Shown: one piece after another, positions 46,960 through 58,440 of the stretch
How positions within the stretch are numbered: position 1 is the stretch's first letter
How the letters are laid out: every line of letters starts with the position of its first letter
Source: Rhizophagus clarus
Taxonomy: Eukaryota; Glomeromycota; Glomeromycetes; Glomerales; Glomeraceae
NCBI GenBank assembly: GCA_015698045.1
Contig: BLAL01000044.1
Location: 1,208,501-1,272,500, forward strand
Length of the DNA: 64,000 bases
Direction: 5' to 3'
Notes under the pieces: model-generated
What the model was told of the DNA's origin: nothing
The model's input: only the letters and a program-made list of their open reading frames with translations
The model's database searches: none
Translations under genes and position numbers: made by a program

Positions 46960-48298
46960 ATGTATTCTTATACAACTACATCAAATTCTCATCCTGCTCA
47001 TAGAAGAGAAGGTTCTTCTACTTCTTCTCCATATACTTATACAACTACTTCAACCTCCTCTCAATTTACTTACTCAACTACTTCAGCTTCCTCTCCATAT
47101 ACTTACTCAACTACTTCAACTTTGAATAATAATGAGAAATATCGCTTCTCTGTTACTTCTGATTATATTAAACGTAAAATAAATAAATATGATGATAGCG
47201 ATGATGATGACAGCGATGATGATGATAACGAAAATGAAAATGAAAGTAAGGAGGAATATATATTCTTATATGATTATGAAACCTATCATGGAACTAATGA
47301 ATCTGATTAATTTATTAGATGTTACTTCTGAAAGATCTACTAGTTCTGGTCGTTCTTCTACTTCTAAAACTAAAGATTGTAGCATTTGCATAGAAACTTA
47401 TAATTTAAAACATTTTATAAAAATTACAAATAATTGTATACATTCGAATGATATTTGTAGGAAGTGTGTTGTTCGACACATTGAAACTCAATTAAATACC
47501 AAAGGTGATGTCGAGGGTATTCTTTGTCCTTTTGGTAATGATTGTGGTTTTCTAATTGAATATAATGATGTTCAAAGAATTGTTAAGGGTAATCTATTCG
47601 AGCGGTAAAGTTATCTCCTATTATATTATTTAGCAAAGTATTATTATCATTTTTTTTTTTTTTTTTTTAAATGATAATAATATAATAATATTTTAATTTT
47701 TATAGGTATGACAGTTTGGCATTAAAACAAGCTTTGAGTAATATGCCAGATTTCAGGTGGTGTAAAAATGCTGGTTGTGGTTCCGGTCAAATTCACTCTG
47801 GTAGTGGTAAATATTTATAGTTCATTCTCTTTTTTTAAAAAAATTTTTTTTTTTATAATTTTAAGAAATTATAACATCTCATGCCTTTTTTTCCTTCAAT
47901 ATTAGATAAGGAGCCTATAATGACATGTAAAGCATGCGGAGAAAAATCATGTTATACTCACGACATTCCATGGCATGATAATCTTACTTGTGAACAATAT
48001 AATGAAGCAAAAAAAGGTGAAGATATGGCTACTCAAGATTTACTTAATCGTGAAACTAAAAAATGTCCAAAATGCGGCGTTAGAATCACTAAAAATGGTG
48101 GTTGCAATCATATGACTTGTAGAGTTCAAAATTGTAGACATGAATTTTGTTGGTTGTAAGTAATTTATATATATATTTTAGATTACTTCCCTGAAATTCA
48201 CATTTTATTTCTTATATTACAGGTGCTTGGCTGATTTCGAACCAATTAGAAGACACGGAAATCATTTTCATGAAAGAACTTGTCAATTGTATGGTTAG
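46960..48298 (+). CDS. RBR-type (RING-IBR-RING) E3 ubiquitin ligase, five exons
   Basis: Exons 46960-47245, 47319-47604, 47706-47806, 47906-48155 and 48223-48298 join in frame to 332 aa. All introns are 67-101 nt with GT..AG ends. The first intron (GTAAGG to TTTATTAG) resolves an apparent frameshift. Residues 1-75 are a Ser/Thr/Tyr-rich repeat, and 78-95 are Asp/Glu-rich. RING1 starts at C116 (CSIC...HSNDICRKC). The IBR begins CKNAGCGSG near 210 and includes CKACGEKSCYTHDIPWH. RING2 is CPKCGVRITKNGGCNHMTC (278-296). By family knowledge the Cys in GGCNHM (C291) accepts ubiquitin from E2 before transfer to substrate. The C-terminus HGNHFHERTC supplies further ligands. The substrate is unknown. 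The family is expanded in Glomeromycotina. The protein is shorter than Ariadne/parkin and lacks their extra domains. Confidence 0.9.
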
Positions 48299-50183
48299 AT
48301 TATAGATTTTATTTATTTACAGAAACAACTCTTCCTTATAGACAATAACTATGTATTTTATGTGTCACATTATATTAAATTTAAGTAAAAAATTTTGCAT
48401 TCTTTTATTTATTTATTAATCAAAGTATTAATTATAACTATTGAAAATCCTTTTAATTGCTAGTCTAAAGATTTTGATGATCTTTATTGCTGGTCCTCTT
48501 TTAATCCATCTTTAATCTTTCATAAATATTTTCCAGGTTATATTGGAAAAATTGATTTAGAGGTTTTGTTAATATAAACCAATTAAGACTGATGATTAGG
48601 AGGATAATTAAAATGCTTCAAGTTCATAAATTTGATCACATTTAAAGCAATATAATTGTTAAATGCTAATATTATTGACTTCAGAATGCCAATTTCCTCA
48701 GAATATACAGGTTTCAATAATCTCAATGCTAAATAACTAAAATAAAACCCCCAAATATCCTCATTTAATCATTTACCAAATCTAATTGATAAATTAAGTG
48801 ATGAGATCAAGAAACTTTTTGCTTTGGCGTGGCAGCGTGGGGCGAGAATGATAGGTGTAAATTTGTAAATATTCAATCTGAATGTTTATAGAAAAAGACA
48901 TTAGCTCAGTAAGTTATTGTAATTAAAAATAAAATAATTAACAATATAAATTTACCAGAAACGAGAAATGATGTGACACGGGAGTTCACATCATATAACT
49001 CAGGATCCTCTTTTGAAAACGTTAAATATTTCATTTGTTATTCTTTATCCCTCCTTATATCTAAGATGAAAATTGATAAAATTTTGCCCACATTTCGGGA
49101 TTTATCTTTTAAAATAGTGTACGCGCGTATTCCGTGAATGTAATAGAAGTGCAGTTAACACTGAAGCGCATAATCTGATCGGGTTGTACTGTATAAATAT
49201 CGCATTCCTCCTCTTTTTTGCCTGTGATCCACACTTCATAACTTAATTAACAGGCCCTTTGCATGATTCTGTTTACTATATTCAGCTTCCTTGTAAAGAT
49301 CTCAAAGATTCAATGAATAAAAACTGGGTAAGTTTAATTTATGATTTCATAGGAACAATGTCAAAATTGACGTGAATAACTTCAAGAACAGGCACTTATA
49401 AGACTCGCTAGTTTTAGGTTCCAGCAGTTCAAAAGTCCTTTGCAATCGTTCTTCATTCTTAACTACATTGTAGTTTACAACAACCTTATTTTTTTTTTTA
49501 AAAAAAAAACAGATCATCATTCATCACGTTAATAACGTTACATCAAAATTGCGTGCTAAACACGAATTTTCAAAATCCCCTTCCCCAAAGTATAAAGAAC
49601 TACCAAATATGGTTTTCAGAAACTTAGGAAAGTCGGTCGCTCTAAAAGGGTTTTTTTTTATGTGGATACTTATTTAAAATTTACAAGGATTTAACTGTCC
49701 CAATTTTTTGCTTAAACAAACTGAAGAGAATATGGACGTTTGTTGTTAAGAGTAATTCTTTGACATAAAATAATGAATACGTTAATAACACGATATTTTT
49801 ATTCACTATACATTTTTACTCGTCAATGAAGAGAAAAGCTTTCACACAATGTTTCAGTGTTTCATCATTAAAGCTGCTCATTCAATAATCTTCGTGTTAG
49901 ATTTGGTAAAACGTCAAAAATTTCTTTTGGAGATGATCCTTTTGCGTGATCCTTTTTTTCTCTCATTTTATCATTGAAATTTATTTTAGAATTGATTGAA
50001 TTGATACAAAATTGATTACATTATAAAAAAACATTTGACGTGGATTACCCATTTTTTTTACAAATTTGTTCAAAATATACGTAAATCGGTTCTTTATTTA
50101 CTTAATTTTCTTTTTTACAATTACAGAACATAATGAACTAGTTAAATATGTCAGAAAAAAATTTCTGTAAAATGAGTTTAATA
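48299..50183. other. Intergenic; mostly left half of duplicated segment copy 1
   Basis: From 48435 the sequence matches 52638 onward. No protein gene is evident in either copy. A TATA-like CTGTATAAATATCGCATTCC (about 49191) and a GGTAAGTTT donor-like site (about 49327) are conserved in both copies, but any open frame between them differs between the copies. Confidence 0.4.
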
Positions 50184-51802
50184 TTACGCTTGTGAAACAA
50201 GTGCGTTAATTATCTCAGTGACAGGACGCGGGGTGAAGCTAAATTTATCGTTGTCTATCTTTTCGAATGATGAATGTTCAAGAGCCACGACTTTGAAATC
50301 ATCCAATTCCGAGGGAACTGGGTCGATCTTGTTTTGGAATCGATATCGTACATTTTTATCTTCAATAACTTTCCATTTTGAGCCTTAATATATGTATTGT
50401 GAATTCGGGATTAGTTACTATATGTATGAAAGACCATATTTAGAACGAAAAGAGAAAAAACTCACCAGTAGCTTCTTCAAATTTTTGAAGGTACTCTTTT
50501 AATGACAAAATCGCGCCAGCAACCCTGATAGTACCGTTACGAGCTTCTGGTATTTTAAGTGACTCAGCGGTATATTTGCCAATATCAGATAAAGAAGTAG
50601 AAGAAACTATTTTATTCTCATCCACGTAAAATGTAGCTTCCTTCTTTTTAACATCAAACCCTACCCAGCCAAGATATTCCTGAAATAATCCGGTATAAAT
50701 GATCGTGTATTCAAGTCCACTTTTTTTCAGGTCTTCTTGAAATTTTGCTTTAGAATCAATGTACAGATGATTCACGAGTCTTTATTATAAAAAAAAGTTT
50801 TAGATTTACTACCTTATACGATGACAAAAAAAAAAAGAAAGAAAAATAATAATAAAAAACGCACTTATATTCACCACCAAATTCGGATGGGATAAATCTC
50901 TTTACATTAACTTCTTTAGCAGCGGTCAACAGTTTGGATTGTCGATCATAAGTACCAATGCCGCTCAAAGCGCTGACAATAACATCGGTTCCTTTAAGAG
51001 CATTTAAGAGATCATCTTTTTGGTTGTAATCTACATATACAATTTCTGCGCCTTTAGAAGCTAATAAATTAGTTTTTTCGTCTGTATTTTCCGGTTTCCT
51101 ACGAAGAATTTTCACTTTATAAGATCCGTCGTTCAAGAAGGCTTCAGAAACATGATAACCCAAAGATCCAGTACCTCCGGGAATAGCTACGGTTTTGAAT
51201 GATGACATGTTAAATGTAAATTTTTAAAACTTTAAAAGAAATGATTTGTTATTACTTGGGTCATATCTTGTCAACGCTCTTATTTATATTTTTACAGAAG
51301 CGTATTTATTAATAATATTGATAATTATAAGTCACAAATCACATTAATATGTTCACCATAAATTTTAAATGTAATCGGGACAACCCTAAATGTGATCAAC
51401 AATCTGATTGCAATTGATCTACATAAACTTGTTCGTTATCCTTACCAAAAATTATTTAAAATAATTTTTAAATAGATGGATAAGAAAAAGCATCTAGAGA
51501 AAACATAAAGGTGAAGATAAAAAGGACCTAATTCCTGACAACTTATAACCACTACACCGCATCGCGTTATTAAATTGATTCATTTTATGCAAAAGAACCA
51601 AATATCAAATTATATATTTTATAGCTGTGAAAGAAGATGGAAAGTTATCTTTAAAAGGATCAATATTTCACCATAAATGTCTAATATTATTCTCAGGCAA
51701 TGTACTACTATCTTTGTTATCTTTGTTAATCGTTAATTTACCCATGGCGTAAATTGTTCAACATTAATAACCTCATTTATCGGTCCGTCCTATATCCTAT
51801 AA
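48435..51802. repeat. Segmental duplication, copy 1 (3.4 kb)
   Basis: Matches 52638-56426 at high identity from TAACTATTGAAAATCC to CGGTCCGTCCTATATCCTAT. Carries the NmrA-like gene at 50184-51208. It lacks the foldback MITE present in copy 2 (53790-54280), and small indels separate the copies throughout. Confidence 0.9.
50184..51208 (-). CDS. NmrA-like / isoflavone-reductase-type NAD(P)-binding protein, copy 1
   Basis: Exons 51208-50865, 50779-50466 and 50383-50184 join to 858 nt (285 aa). Donors are GTGCGT and GTGAGT; acceptors are AATAAAG and ATTAAG. The N-terminus MSSFKTVAIPGGTGSLGYHV has the GxxGxxG dinucleotide-binding turn (G11-G17) of an atypical short-chain reductase fold, followed by RRKPE at about 36-40. 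Then come FIPSEFGGE at the end of exon 1, the family-typical SGLEYTIIYTGLFQEYLGW, and DIGKYTAESLKIPEARNGTI. The C-terminus is SFTPRPVTEIINALVSQA. By family knowledge it is a cytosolic NAD(P)-dependent reductase or redox-sensing regulator; the substrate is unknown. The classic Lys of true isoflavone reductases could not be verified. The start is the only ATG before the glycine motif. It is paired with a duplicate at 54775-55800. Confidence 0.88.
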
Positions 51803-52637
51803 GCCCTACGTCAATTTCTCGAACTGGACAATTTCCCGAAACATAGAATCCCAATATCCCGAATGCCAATATCCCGGAATCCCCAATATCCCTAATTCCA
51901 ATATTCCGAATCTTTTAAACGTTATATTGAAAATATGAATATAGTTAATATGATTAATTATTTAATATAGCATATTAATTAAATATAATGTATATGTGAA
52001 ATAAAATGTTTTATATGTGATATGTTCAAGATATTGTTTATTAAAGATTAATAATGGTTAACTATTGGTTATTTTACGGATTAATTTGTTTTATTTGTTA
52101 CGATTTTTAGATCTTAGATTAGTTTATTTTTGACAATTGTTTTGTTTAATTCTTTTTTTTTATTTTATTTTCTTTTTTTTTTTATTTTATTTTATTTTTT
52201 TTTTTATTTTATTTTCTTTTTCGTTTTATTTTATTTTCTTTTTCGTTTTATTTTATTTTTTTTTTCGTTTCATTTTATTTTCTTTTTCGTTTCATTTTAT
52301 TTTCTTTTTCGTTTCATTTTATTTTCTTTTTCGTTTTATTTTATTTTCTTTTTCGTTTTATTTTATTTTCTTTTTCTTTTATTTTATTTTCTTTTTCGTT
52401 TTATTTTATTTTATTTTTTTTTTATTTTATTTTCTTTTTCGTTTTATTTTATTTTAATATTTCTAATTATTGTATTAGATAGGTTTCACTTGAAAAAATA
52501 GTGATTTATATGTATAGATATATATGTTATGTGTCTAAGTTGAAGATGTTACTAAATGGATATCGTTTTATCTTTGGCGTTCATAATAATATGTTCAAGA
52601 TATTAGGGATTCGGGATATTGGAATTCGGGATATTTT
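51803..52637. mobile_element. Element with inverted CCCGAAT-repeat ends between the duplicated segments
   Basis: The left side carries at least four copies of (T/C)CCAATATCCCGAAT-like units (51830-51912). The right side carries two inverted ones (GGGATTCGGGATATTGGAAT, about 52607-52626). The interior holds a T-rich satellite (52137-52460). It exactly fills the space between the end of copy 1 and the start of copy 2, which suggests a role in, or origin from, the duplication. No target duplication could be identified. Confidence 0.45.
52137..52460. repeat. 22-bp pyrimidine-rich satellite
   Basis: Tandem units TTTTATTTTATTTTCTTTTT plus CG, about 13 copies with slippage variants. The two long Phe-rich open frames over it are repeat artefacts. 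Confidence 0.85.
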
Positions 52638-53789
52638 TAACTATTGAAAATCCTTTTAATTGCGATTTTGATGATCTTTGCTGGTCCTCTTTTAATCCAT
52701 CTTTGATCTTTCATAAACATTTTCCAGGTTATATTGGAAAAATTGATTTAGAGGTTTCGTTAATATAAACCAATTAAGATTTTTATGTAAGATGATTAGG
52801 AGGATAATTAAAATGCTTTTAGTTCATAAATCTGATCACATCTAATGCAATATAATTGTTAAATGCTAATATTATGACGTCAGAATGCCAATTTCCTCAG
52901 AATACAGGTTTCAATAATCTCAATGCTAAATAACAAAAGTAAACTCCCAAATATCCTCATTTAATCATTTACCAAATCTAATTGATAAATTAAGTGATGA
53001 GATCAAGAAACTTTTTGCTTTTGCATGGCAGCGTGAGCTCAATAAGTTATTGTAATTAAAAATAAAATAATTAACAATATAAATGAGAAATAATGTGACA
53101 CGGGAGTTCACATCATATAGCTCAGGATCCTCCCTTGAAAACATGTTAAATATTTCATTTGTTATTCTTTATCCCTCCCTATATCTAATATGAAAATTGA
53201 TAAAATTTTGCCCACATTTCGGGATTTATCTTTTAAAATAGTGTACGCACGTATTCCGTGATGTAATAGAAGTGCAGTTAACATTGAAGCGCATAATCTG
53301 ATCGAGTTGTACTGTATAAATATCGCATTCCTCTTTTTTTGCCTGGTAACTGTGATCCACACTTCATGATTTAATTAACAGGCCCTTTGCATGATTCTGT
53401 TTACTATATTCCAGCTTCCTTGTAAAGATCTCAAAGATTTAAACTGGGTAAGTTTAATTTATGATTTCATAAGAACAACGTCGAAATTGACGTGAATAAC
53501 TTCAAGAACAGCCATTTATAAGACTCGCTGGTTTTAGCTTCCAGCAGTTCAAAAGTCTTTTGCAGTCGTTCTTCATTCTTAACTACATTGTAGGTTACTT
53601 TTTTTTTTAAAAAAAACACAGATCATCATTCATCACGTTAATAACGTTACATCAAAATTGCGTGCTAAACACGAATTTTCAAAATCCCCTTCCCCAAAGT
53701 ATAAAGAACTACCAAATATGGTTTTCAGAAACTTAGGAAAGTCGGTCACTCTAAAAAGGCTTTTTTTTATGTGGATACTTACTTATTTA

Positions 53790-54280
53790 GCGTAAAAAGT
53801 AGAGAATTTAATTATTAAAAACCGGGGGTTAAAGTTATATATTACAGTAGTATATAATAGCGCGGAATCTGAAGACGCGGAAAATTAAAGTACTAATTTT
53901 TTAAATATGATGTAAAAACTAAAACCATTAGCATAAAATTATACTATTTGGCTAACTTTTTACTAAAAATCCGATAAAATTTTCAATCATTAGAAATAAC
54001 TTTCCTAAGAGCCCAAAAGTAAAAACCCATTATTCGCAACGTTAAAAATAAGGCTTTTTTTTTCTTTTAAGCTCATAAGCGGTTAAGTCATTTTTAGTGC
54101 TCAAAAAATTTAACGGACTTTCAATAAAAAGTAAGCCAAATAGCACAATTTTATGCCAATAAACTTAGTTTTTATATTATTAATACTTTGGTTTGTCGTG
54201 ACGTCAGATTCCGCACTATTATATAATTAGCCCCGATTTTCAATATAGGACTCCCTACTTTATATATGGATCACGAATTA
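53790..54280. mobile_element. Foldback MITE with long terminal inverted repeats (about 490 bp)
   Basis: Present only in duplication copy 2, so its limits are defined by comparison with copy 1 (49656-49690). The arms are about 200 bp each: TATAATAGCGCGGAATCTGA on the left matches the reverse complement of the right (TATAATAGTGCGGAATCTGA), as do ACTATTTGGCTAACTTTTTA and its right-hand partner. Termini resemble AAAGTAG(A/G)GA. The target duplication is not clear. Confidence 0.8.
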
Positions 54281-54774
54281 AGATTTACAAGGATTTAATT
54301 GTGCCAATTTTTTGCTTAAACAAACTGAAGAGAATATGGACGTTTGTTGTTAAGAGTAATTCTTTGACATAAAAATAATGAATACGTTAATGACACGATA
54401 TTTTTATTCACTATACATTTTTACTCGTCAATGAAGAGAAAAGCTTTCACACAATGTTTCAGTGTTTCATCATTAAAACTGCTCATTCAATAATCTTCGT
54501 GTTAAATTTGGTAAAACGTCAAAAATTTCTTTTGGAGATGATCCTTTTGTGTGATCCTTTTTTTCTCTCATTAAATTTATTTTAGAAATCCCTTGATACA
54601 AAATTGATTACATTATAAAAAAACATTTGACGTAGATTACCCTTTTTTTTACAAATTTGTTCAAAATATACGTAAATCGGTTCTTTATTTACTTAATTTT
54701 CTTTTTTACAATTACAGAACATAATGAACTAGTTAAATATGTCAGAAAAAAATTTCTGTAAAATGAGTTTAATA

Positions 54775-55800
54775 TTACGCTTGTGAAACAAGTGCGTTAA
54801 TAATCTCAGTGACAGGACGAGGGGTGAAGCTAAATTTATCGTTGTCAATCTTTTCGAATGATAAATGTTCAAGAGCCACGACTTTGAAATCATCCAATTC
54901 TGAGGGAACTGGGTCGATCTTGTTTTGGAATCGATATCGTACATTTTTATCTTCTGTAACTTTCCATTTTGAGCCTTAATATATGTATTGTTAGTTACTA
55001 TATGTATGAAAGACCATACTTAGTACGAAAAGAGAAAAAACTCACCAGTAGCTTCTTCAAATTTTTGAAGGTACTCTTTTAATGACAAAATCACGCCAGC
55101 AACCCTGATAGTACCGTTACGAGCTTCTGGTATTTTAAGTGACTCAGCGGTATATTTGCCAATATCAGATAAAGAAGTAGAAGGAATTATTTTATTCTCA
55201 TCCACGTAAAATGTAGCTTCCTTCTTTTTAACATCAAACCCTACCCAGCCAAGATATTCCTGAAATAATCCGGTATAAATGATCGTGTATTCAAGTCCAC
55301 TTTTTTTCAGGTCTTCTTGAAATTTGACTTTAGAATTAATGTACATATGATCACCGTATCTTTATTATAAAAAAAAAAGTTTTAGATTTACTACATTATA
55401 AATAACAAATAAAAAAAAAAAAGAAAGAGAAATAATAATAATAATAAAAAACGCACTTATATTCACCACCAAATTCGGATGGGATAAATCTTTTTACATT
55501 AACTTCTTTAGCAGCGGTCAACAGTTTGGATTGTAGATCATAAGTATCAATGCCGTTCAAAACGCTAACGATAACATCGGTTCCTTTAAGAGCATTTAAG
55601 AGATCATCTTTTTGGTTGTAATCTACATATACAATTTCTGCGCCTTTAGAAGCTAATAAATTAGTTTTTTCGTCTGTATTTTCCGGTTTCCTACGAAGAA
55701 TTTTCACTTTATAAGATCCGTCGTTCAAGAAGGCCTCAGAAACATGATAACCCAAAGATCCAGTACCTCCGGGAATAGCTACGGTTTTGAATGATGACAT
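54775..55800 (-). CDS. NmrA-like / isoflavone-reductase-type NAD(P)-binding protein, copy 2
   Basis: Exons 55800-55457, 55359-55046 and 54974-54775 have exactly the same lengths as copy 1 (344, 314 and 200 nt; 285 aa). All three are open, and splice sites are conserved. The glycine motif GGTGSLG and the SGLEYTIIYTGLFQEYLGW segment are unchanged. Differences include SVLNGIDTYDLQ for SALSGIGTYDRQ, Y-G-D-H-M for L-V-N-H-L at the start of exon 2, and IIPSTS for IVSSTS. Retention of frame and splice sites in both copies suggests both are functional or recently so. The intron 1 length difference is mainly in T-runs and an AAT repeat. The substrate is unknown. Confidence 0.88.
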
Positions 55801-56523
55801 GTTAAATGTAAATTTTTAAAACTTTAAAAGAAATGATTTGTTATTACTTGGGTCATATCTTGTCAACGCTCTTATTTATATTTTTACAGAAGCGTAATTA
55901 TTAATGAAAAAACGCGTTATTATTAATGAACGAGCGCGTAATTATTAATAATATTAATAATTATAAATCATACAAATTACAAATCATATTAATATGTTCA
56001 CCATAAATGTTTAAAATGTAATCGGGACAAATATTTTGCCCTAAATGTGATCAAAAATACTAACCTGAAATTGCAATTGATCTACATGAACTCGTTGATG
56101 GTTATCTCTTTACCAAAAATTAAAATAATTTTTAAATAGATTGATAAAAAAAAAAAGCATCTAAAGAAAACATAAAGATGAAGATAAAAAGGACTTAATT
56201 CCTGACAACTTGTAACTACTAAACCGCATCGCGTTATTAAATTGATTCATTTTATGCAAAAGAAAGAACCAAATATCAAAGAAATTTATATACTTAATAT
56301 TTCACCATAATTGTCTAATATTATTCTCAGACAATGTACTACTATCTTTGTTAATTGTTAATTTACCCATGACGTAAATTGATCAACATTAATAACCTCA
56401 TCCATCGGTCCGTCCTATATCCTATAATCCGGCTCAAACGTAATTCGCTGACGACGCAAAATTGGCCAGAAATGTCGTCATTCTTATTTTGATCCATTTC
56501 TTTATATTATTAATTACCAAAGA

Positions 56524-56592
56524 TGGTCATCCTGGTCTAGTGCTCCCTCCCTCTGAAATTGGGTTTCATATCCCGGCCGGGTCGGTAATCTG
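56524..56592 (+). other. Degenerate tRNA-like or SINE-head sequence
   Basis: TGGTCTAGTG resembles an A-box and GGGTTTCATATCCCGG a B-box at roughly the right distance, with CTCTGAA (a CUG-type anticodon loop) between them and a T-run about 20 bp downstream like a Pol III terminator. Stems do not pair well, so this is not a functional tRNA. A tRNA-derived SINE fragment or chance resemblance are both possible. Confidence 0.3.
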
Positions 56593-57779
56593 AAAATTTT
56601 TTTTTCTATATAATTAGCCAATAAAAAAAATAGTTTATATTTATAATATATTCCAGAATATTAATAATCATTTATAGACGTGCAGAATAGAATTTTAACG
56701 TACGAAATTATTGATCACATTTCGCTGAAAATCATTTCATCGACAATCAACTTATTGACGGTGATCCCACCGTCAAATGCTAAATAAATAACATTTTACA
56801 ATAAAATAACTTTGTATTTTTTATTAATTTAATACGATTTCATAATTTAGTAAACGCTAAATACCAATATTTAACGTATAATCCCATAATACTGCTTATA
56901 ATTAAATAAAGTTGGGTGAAGTTCATTTGAAAACGCTTAGAATATTAATCTTTTATTAGAGAGATTTTATCATTTAATTTTATATAATAAAATTTTATAC
57001 AACAAATAATTGTATTTTAATAATTGTGGTTATGTTATTTTACAATAAAAAAATATTAAATACAAATAGATACTAAATTAATTATCGTGGCGATTTTCTG
57101 TGAACTCACTGTTGGTAAGTTGAATGCTGGTGAAATCATATCGGTGAAATAAACTGAACCCATGAAAATAAATACTTGTCATTATGGCTTTATGACTAAT
57201 GCAGGTCTTTACCTACAAATCTAACAATATATAATTCCCAAAAATTATATATTTGAAAGTTCTGAAGCTGATGAAAAAATAGAAGCTATATGAATTTTAT
57301 AGTAATGTATGACATTACAAAGAAATAATTTTTACTTTAATAATAATAAAATGTTTGGGCTAAGTTTCAGAAATTGATTTTTTAAAAGCAAAACATTTCA
57401 ATCACAAAAGTTTCGCTCGCAACGTTAATACGATTATGAAGCTAAAAGTGTCGATTTAATTATTAAAGCTAATTTAAATTGTAAACCTATTAGTCTATAA
57501 TTTATGATACCTTATATAATTTTCAATAAGCGAAACAAGTCTTTGTTTTTGCAAGTTGGACGAGGTATTTTTAACTTAATAAATCTTAGCTCATTCTTGA
57601 GCTAAAATTATTAATTTTAGTTTATGACATATATGATTTAGGTTATCGAAATTTAAAGATAAAATCTAGACATAAACCCTATAAATTTTACTTTTTTTTT
57701 AAAATTCGAATGTTTTTTATTTGACAATATTTGTAAAAGTTTTTTTAGAGATAGAGAGCTTTTTTGTTTTTCCATCATA

Positions 57780-58440
57780 TATTTTTTTGAAAGGAAATTG
57801 TGTCACTTAAATAAAAAGGCAAAGAAGGCATCAATCCAATTACAAGTTTGTTCATCTGCTTATGAAACAATAACAAATTTGCGATATCTTTTCGTGATAT
57901 AATGGAAGTCCTAGAATAGTGTATTGAAAAAGCAACAGGGTACGTTCCTAACTAATAACAATTCATGTAACGATCTAGAGTGTGTTCTTAACTAATTTAT
58001 TTGGATTTAGAAGAGTTTTAAAAAAATATATCACCTTTTTCCTGAAAAGTTAAAGAAGAATACCGATGGATTGATGGCATCGGAATTAAACGTTATCGAT
58101 CGTCCAGAAGATTTAGCACGTATTTTGTCTGATACTTACGTTGTAAATAAGTTGTAAGGAGAACGAAGTAGATATGACAAGGAAAGACTTTAAACTGATG
58201 AAAAGTCTTAACTAGTGACTCTATAAGAAAAAAAGTTCATGAACATGTTATTACTCGCTTTTAACGATCCATTAGAGAACGAAAGAAATATCTTGAAGGT
58301 CATAAATTCTGGAGTTGCAGAAAAGGAAAGGAATGGAAGAACTTTTACAAAAATAAATATCAACAATGTAAGTTGTATGGTTGGTCGAGTATTGTTACCC
58401 GGTGACCCGATCCTTGATAACAAATTTTCACTCACATGAC
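57780..58440 (+). pseudogene. Decayed gene, family not recognised
   Basis: After an acceptor-like TTTGGATTTAG ending at about 58010, a plus-strand stretch reads KSFKKIYHLFPEKLKKNTDG followed by LMASELNVIDRPEDLARILS and DTYVVNKL before a TAA (one change from CAA). After a frame change, 58239-58439 is open and contains NDPLENERNILKVINSGVAE followed by a GRVLLPGDPILDN segment. The composition is protein-like, but stops and frame changes break it. A possible upstream exon around 57880-57945 ends in GCAACAGGGTACGT. No motif allows a family assignment. Confidence 0.35.

Larger units (their letters stand above)
52638..56426. repeat. Segmental duplication, copy 2 (3.8 kb)
   Basis: Second copy of 48435-51802. 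The excess length is nearly all the MITE at 53790-54280. Carries the second NmrA-like gene. Short local differences (for example a roughly 60-bp deletion near 53034, where copy 1 has GGCGAGAATGATAGG) show that the copies have been separate for some time. Confidence 0.9.

Noticed and set aside
52130..52501. Two overlapping Phe-rich frames of over 100 codons
   Set aside because: Translation of a 22-bp TTTTATTTTATTTTC satellite.
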